A DNA stretch of 23,664 nt from an uncultured Bacteroidales bacterium. Its GTDB lineage: Bacteria; Bacteroidota; Bacteroidia; Bacteroidales; Bacteroidaceae. The stretch is from contig CACXLY010000062.1 of assembly GCA_902768605.1 (NCBI GenBank), forward strand, positions 1-23,664. Direction: 5' to 3'. Shown here one piece after another: positions 20,884 through 23,664 of this stretch (positions are counted from its first letter, which is position 1; each line of letters opens with the position of its first letter). The position numbers and the translations under genes are program-made. Below the pieces are notes generated by a model. That model worked only from the letters and a program-made list of their open reading frames with translations, was not told where the DNA came from and made no database searches.

Positions 20884-22157
20884 ATGAAGATGGGTAATTG
20901 GGCACGTGTTTTGCCGATTTTCCTGCTGTTGGTCGCTATGACGGCTTGCAGCGGTGGCTCGAAAAAGGACATGTGGTTTATTTCTTCCTGCAAGACTTCC
21001 GAGCCACCCTCATTCCGTCCATCACGATTGTCGTCTCGCTAATAGGCACCTTTGCCATCGTCAAGATAGCAGGCTTCTCACTAAACCTGCTGACGCTCTT
21101 CGCGCTTGTGCTGGCCATCGGTACAGTGGTGGATAATGCCATCGTGGTGGTGGAGACGGTGATGACGAAACTCGAAGAAGGCGCCACAAACATGCGCCGG
21201 GCAGTAAGCGATGCCCTTAGCGAAGTGACTGCAGCCTGCATCTCTACCACGCTCGTCTTCATGGCAGTGTTCATTCCCGTCACCTTCATGTCGGGCACTA
21301 CAGGCACATTCTTCAAGCAGTTCGGCATCACGATGGCCTCTTCTGTCGGCATCTCTACAGTATTGGCTCTGACGCTCTGCCCCGCTCTTTGCGTGCTACT
21401 GATGAAGCCCAATAACGGTTCGGAGCACAAGAAAAGCATCGGGCACTACATGTATGTGGCCTACTCCGCTTCCTACAACGCTCTGCTGAGCAGATACATG
21501 AAGGCAATTAAGCGCTTCATCAAGAAAGCCTCCTATGCTTGGATTCTGCTGGGCGTCTGCAGACCATCGGCACTTTCCTGGCAGGAGACTACATCGGTTC
21601 TTACGTACAATATAATAATGTATATCGCGTGATGGTGCAGGCAGGCAAGGAGTATCGCATATCTGAGGCTATGCTCAACAACATCTTCGTGCCTGTCGGC
21701 GACCACATGGTGCCTGTCACGCAGTTTGTCTCCATGCGACTTGATACTGGTTCCGCTATGGACCTCCACTTCAACCTCTTCCCCTCCTACCCCGTCAGCA
21801 CGCTTCCTGCACCCGGATACACCAGCGACGATGTGCGCAAGGCTGTCGACGAGGTGAAGCAAGAGGTGTTCCCCGAGACCTTCGGCTACGAATACTCAGG
21901 CATGGCCCGAGAGGAAGCGGAGAATGCGGGCTCGAACGAGACGCTGCTCATCTACGGCATCTGCATGCTGCATCGTCAACTCCCTGCACGAAGCATATCT
22001 CGGCACATCGGAACTGATGAAGAACGGAACAAACACTTATGTTGAAGTGCTCAAGGCGCAGGAAGACCTGCTCACAGCGCAAATCACTGAGGTACAGAAC
22101 CACTTCGAGGGCATTCAGGCTCTCATCAATCTCTACACAGCTTTAGGAGGCTTCTGA
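20884..22157 (+). pseudogene. Collapsed RND efflux operon (membrane-fusion, pump and outer-membrane pieces)
   Basis: Four fragments in different frames are joined directly. (a) 20884-20973 gives a lipoprotein start (MKMGNWARVLPIFLLLVAMT, then ACSGGSKKDM), as in RND membrane-fusion proteins. (b) 20973 to about 21557 is the pump from VVYFFLQDFRATLIPSI through GTVVDNAIVVVETVM and FIPVTFMSGTTGTFFKQFGI to KKASYAWILLGV. (c) 21557 to about 21965 is a later pump part, LQTIGTFLAGDYIGSYVQYN to FGYEYSGMAREEAENAGSNE and LLIYGI. (d) about 21972-22157 is the end of a NodT/OprM-type channel (IVNSLHEAYLGTSELMKNGT, TYVEVLKAQEDLLTAQI, INLYTALGGF). The gene order of an intact operon is kept, but about three quarters of its expected length is gone. 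Neither a working pump nor a sensible fusion can be made. Confidence 0.9.
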
Positions 22158-22158
22158 C

Positions 22159-22193
22159 AAAAAGACGAGGGCTCTCTGTTGTGAGAGTCCTCG
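22159..22193 (-). terminator. Terminator of the cohesin-like gene
   Basis: On the minus strand CGAGGACTCTC pairs with GAGAGCCCTCG (one mismatch), followed by TCTTTTTG. It lies 31 bp after the gene end and also just after the RND remnant, so it may act on both strands. Confidence 0.75.
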
Positions 22194-22223
22194 CCGATAT
22201 TGACTATGCTGCCAGATAACTGT

Positions 22224-22859
22224 TTATCTGTGCAGCTCTTTTTTGCCGCTCCGGATGAAGATGCCCGACTTAGCCTTGCTCACTCGCTGACCGGCAAGGT
22301 TGTAGATAGCATCCGATTCTTCATTCCTCATTCTTAATTCTTCATTTATTCCCGTCGGGTCGTCCGTAATGAGCACATTGCCCGTGACACCGACGCTATA
22401 GAAGGCAGCTGCCTCAGCGCTGACAATGAGCGACTCTCCCACAGTCTCCACCTGGCATTCACCTATGGGAGCATCCTCGGAAGCCTGCACAGTGAAGCCC
22501 ATAAGTGGCCCTTCGCTTCCGCTGAACACGGCTCCGTCGACGGAACTGATGAGGAGCTTGAGGTTGCCGTTCTCGAGAACATTGGCGATGACCTCATGCT
22601 GCTCAGAGCGATTGCGATAGAGGGTGCAGTCGGGGTTGCCATTCTCGTCGCAGGCCACGGAGAGTCCCTCTGGCAGGCGTATCTCAGCCTCAATGCAAGT
22701 CAGGTTCGTAGCGATGTTCCGCATGCGCAGTTCTACGGTAGCAGAGGTGCCGGGCATGAGGATGGCATCAGAGAGGAAGAGCACATTGTTGTCGTCTGCC
22801 CAGGCTGAGCTGCAGACAAGCGCAGCAAGCAGGGAAATATGTTTCAGTTTAGAGTTCAT
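22224..22859 (-). CDS. Secreted cohesin-like domain protein with a C-terminal sorting-type tail
   Basis: 211 residues. A signal peptide (1-21, ending SSAWA) precedes one cohesin-like beta-sandwich (about 24-168: ILMPGTSATVELRMRN, CIEAEIRLPEGLSV, a region with NGNLKLLISSVDGAVFSG and GPLMGFTV). The last part, IYNLAGQRVSKAKSGIFIRS with GKKELHR after it, is a short sorting-type tail like that of the CotH-kinase protein. Such proteins are common on Bacteroidales surfaces and no enzyme activity is implied. Between the two parts the linker NEELRMRNEES is encoded by a word array (22318-22348) of the same kind found between genes. The promoter is at 22897-22904 and the terminator at 22159-22193, so it is transcribed alone. 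Confidence 0.7.
   Translation of the reverse strand: MNSKLKHISLLAALVCSSAWADDNNVLFLSDAILMPGTSATVELRMRNIATNLTCIEAEIRLPEGLSVACDENGNPDCTLYRNRSEQHEVIANVLENGNLKLLISSVDGAVFSGSEGPLMGFTVQASEDAPIGECQVETVGESLIVSAEAAAFYSVGVTGNVLITDDPTGINEELRMRNEESDAIYNLAGQRVSKAKSGIFIRSGKKELHR
22318..22348. repeat. Word array inside a coding sequence
   Basis: TTCTTCATTCCTCATTCTTA words followed by ATTCTTCAT. This is the same vocabulary as the intergenic array at 12053-12082, here read in frame as the linker of the cohesin-like protein. Confidence 0.8.
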
Positions 22860-22895
22860 AGTGCATCGTTCAGCGTTAATCGCACAAATTGCGTT

Positions 22896-22926
22896 GCAAA
22901 GTTACGAATAAGCGGTGACAATACAA
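22896..22926 (-). promoter_or_regulatory. Promoter of the cohesin-like gene
   Basis: On the minus strand a TTG is followed by 19 bases and TAACTTTG (22897-22904) plus CA. The 19 bases at 22896-22914 form a module shared with the RND remnant promoter. Confidence 0.65.
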
Positions 22927-23054
22927 AATAAAACACGATTTATTTTCCATGTCAGGCAAAAGTTGCTCAGCCCGAAGGGCAAAGTCACGCTGGTGCGCAG
23001 GTGCGTCGCTCGGCTTTTAAAGGGTGAGGAGAGAATCGCCTTTCGCTTTAAGTA

Positions 23055-23142
23055 ACGCTCTTACGTGAAGGATGAGCAATTCCCACACGTAGGAAAGCCA
23101 ATTCCCACGTGTAGGAAAACCGATTCCCACGTGTAGGAATTT
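23055..23142. repeat. 22-bp-period array C (three clear units plus one weak, CACGTGTA core)
   Basis: Units at 23077, 23099 and 23121 are 22 bp each and share ATTCC-CACGTGTA-GGAA (the first reads CACACGTA). ATTCC and GGAAT are exact inverted arms in the last unit. A weaker unit with ACGTG precedes at 23055. The array lies 155 bp after the rplT stop. Confidence 0.75.
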
Positions 23143-23240
23143 TGACTGACTGCAGTTCGGAGTATCAAGTCAGGGCTCGCGCAACCGACTATCGCGACAT
23201 ACAAAGCGAGAACTTTGCGGCCAATGCTGAGCATAAAGAG

Positions 23241-23277
23241 AAAGGGGAAGAACTGCGTATTGCGGTTCCTCCCCTTT
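23241..23277 (-). terminator. Terminator of rplT
   Basis: AAAGGGGA pairs with TCCCCTTT and continues inward with GAAC/GTTC and TGC/GCG (one mismatch and one G-T pair), 21 bp after the rplT stop. A CTTTCTCTTT-rich tail follows on the minus strand. Confidence 0.7.
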
Positions 23278-23297
23278 GTTTGATTGTAAATCTCGAA

Positions 23298-23642
23298 TTA
23301 CTTTACCTTGGCAACAACTGCCTTGAAAGCCTCGGGATAGTTGACTGCGAGGTCAGCGAGCACCTTGCGGTTGATCTCGATGCCGGCCTTGTGCAGCAGA
23401 CCCATCAGCTGGCTATAGCTGAGGCCCTCCATGCGGGCAGCGGCATTGATACGCTGAATCCAAAGAGCGCGGAAGTTGCGCTTCTTGGTGCGGCGGTCGC
23501 GGTAAGCATAGGTAAGACCCTTCTCCCAAGTGTTCTTGGCAACGGTCCATACGTTCTTGCGGGCTCCGAAGTAACCTCTGGTCAAACCCAGAATTTTCTT
23601 TCTCTTAGCTCTTGAAGCTACATGATTTACTGATCTTGGCAT
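23298..23642 (-). CDS. rplT: Ribosomal protein L20
   Basis: 114 residues. The start [20 protein letters not shown] and the segments [61 protein letters not shown] and [16 protein letters not shown] are the standard L20 pattern. L20 binds 23S rRNA early in 50S assembly and often controls its own operon (infC-rpmI-rplT). The upstream genes would lie beyond the right edge, as only 22 bases remain. It is the last gene of its unit, with a terminator 21 bp downstream. Confidence 0.97.
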   Translation of the reverse strand: MPRSVNHVASRAKRKKILGLTRGYFGARKNVWTVAKNTWEKGLTYAYRDRRTKKRNFRALWIQRINAAARMEGLSYSQLMGLLHKAGIEINRKVLADLAVNYPEAFKAVVAKVK

Positions 23643-23664
23643 AATTTTGTTTCGTTTTGAATGT

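Larger units (their letters stand above)
22860..23297. other. Intergenic region between rplT and the cohesin-like gene
   Basis: About 440 bp without a gene. It holds the promoter at 22896-22926, the 22-bp array at 23055-23142 and the rplT terminator at 23241-23277. I recognise nothing in the GC-richer stretch 22960-23050 or in 23145-23240. A plus-strand ORF over rplT is antisense shadow. Confidence 0.7.

Noticed and set aside
20884..21632. A genuine novel fusion protein of lipoprotein signal and RND pump
   Set aside because: The lipoprotein start and pump fragment are in different frames, and the pump lacks its first third and its end.

Overview
The window reads as chromosomal DNA of a member of the Bacteroidales, most likely a Prevotella-like gut or rumen organism. 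Three things support this. The promoters are of the Bacteroidetes type (TAnnTTTG at -7, no clear Shine-Dalgarno sites). The secreted proteins end in short sorting-type tails. The gene neighbourhoods (PASTA protein-rluD-ddl; rpmH beside efp; NigD-like lipoprotein) are those usual in the order. The genus is an inference. TAG serves as an ordinary stop codon (serC, efp), so the standard bacterial code applies.

Layout from left to right. (1) Positions 1-1574, minus strand: serine biosynthesis, serC then serA (serA runs off the left edge). serC is split by a 56-bp tandem duplication. (2) tRNA-Pro(UGG) on the plus strand, then a hairpin- and repeat-rich convergent intergenic region. (3) 2318-8313, minus: a compact operon mnmA - PatB/MalY-type C-S lyase - large secreted CotH-kinase/GLUG-type protein. 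mnmA carries an in-frame palindromic repeat. (4) 8342-9978, minus: a small accessory patch with an EVE-like protein, a truncated RhuM-family protein and a membrane SHOCT protein. (5) 10179-14793, minus: operon PASTA protein - rluD - ddl - acyltransferase - NigD-like lipoprotein (cell envelope and translation). (6) rpmH (minus) and efp (plus), divergent. (7) 16328-20372, minus: tolC-emrA-emrB-type drug exporter, with an in-frame amber codon in the tolC homologue. (8) 20884-22157, plus: the skeleton of an RND efflux operon in which pieces of the membrane-fusion, pump and outer-membrane genes are joined directly. (9) A secreted cohesin-like protein, and rplT (L20) at the right edge.

The most unusual material is non-coding or newly made coding sequence. 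Three separate intergenic regions hold arrays of about four 22-bp units around a CACGTG-like core, each downstream of a minus-strand gene. Dispersed repeats have been captured in frame inside proteins: a 74-bp double palindrome in MnmA, a 37-bp repeat forming the N-terminus of the NigD-like lipoprotein, and a word-array repeat forming the linker of the cohesin-like protein. Short AT-rich word arrays sit at most gene junctions and often supply the stop or start codon. The dead RND operon has a 19-bp promoter module that matches the one in front of the cohesin-like gene except for one base in the -7 box. The tolC operon leader holds a 28-codon ORF whose stop codon is the first triplet of a hairpin.

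Several genes are broken (serC, tolC, RND operon, rhuM). From sequence alone, true decay cannot be separated from assembly error, and read mapping would settle it.
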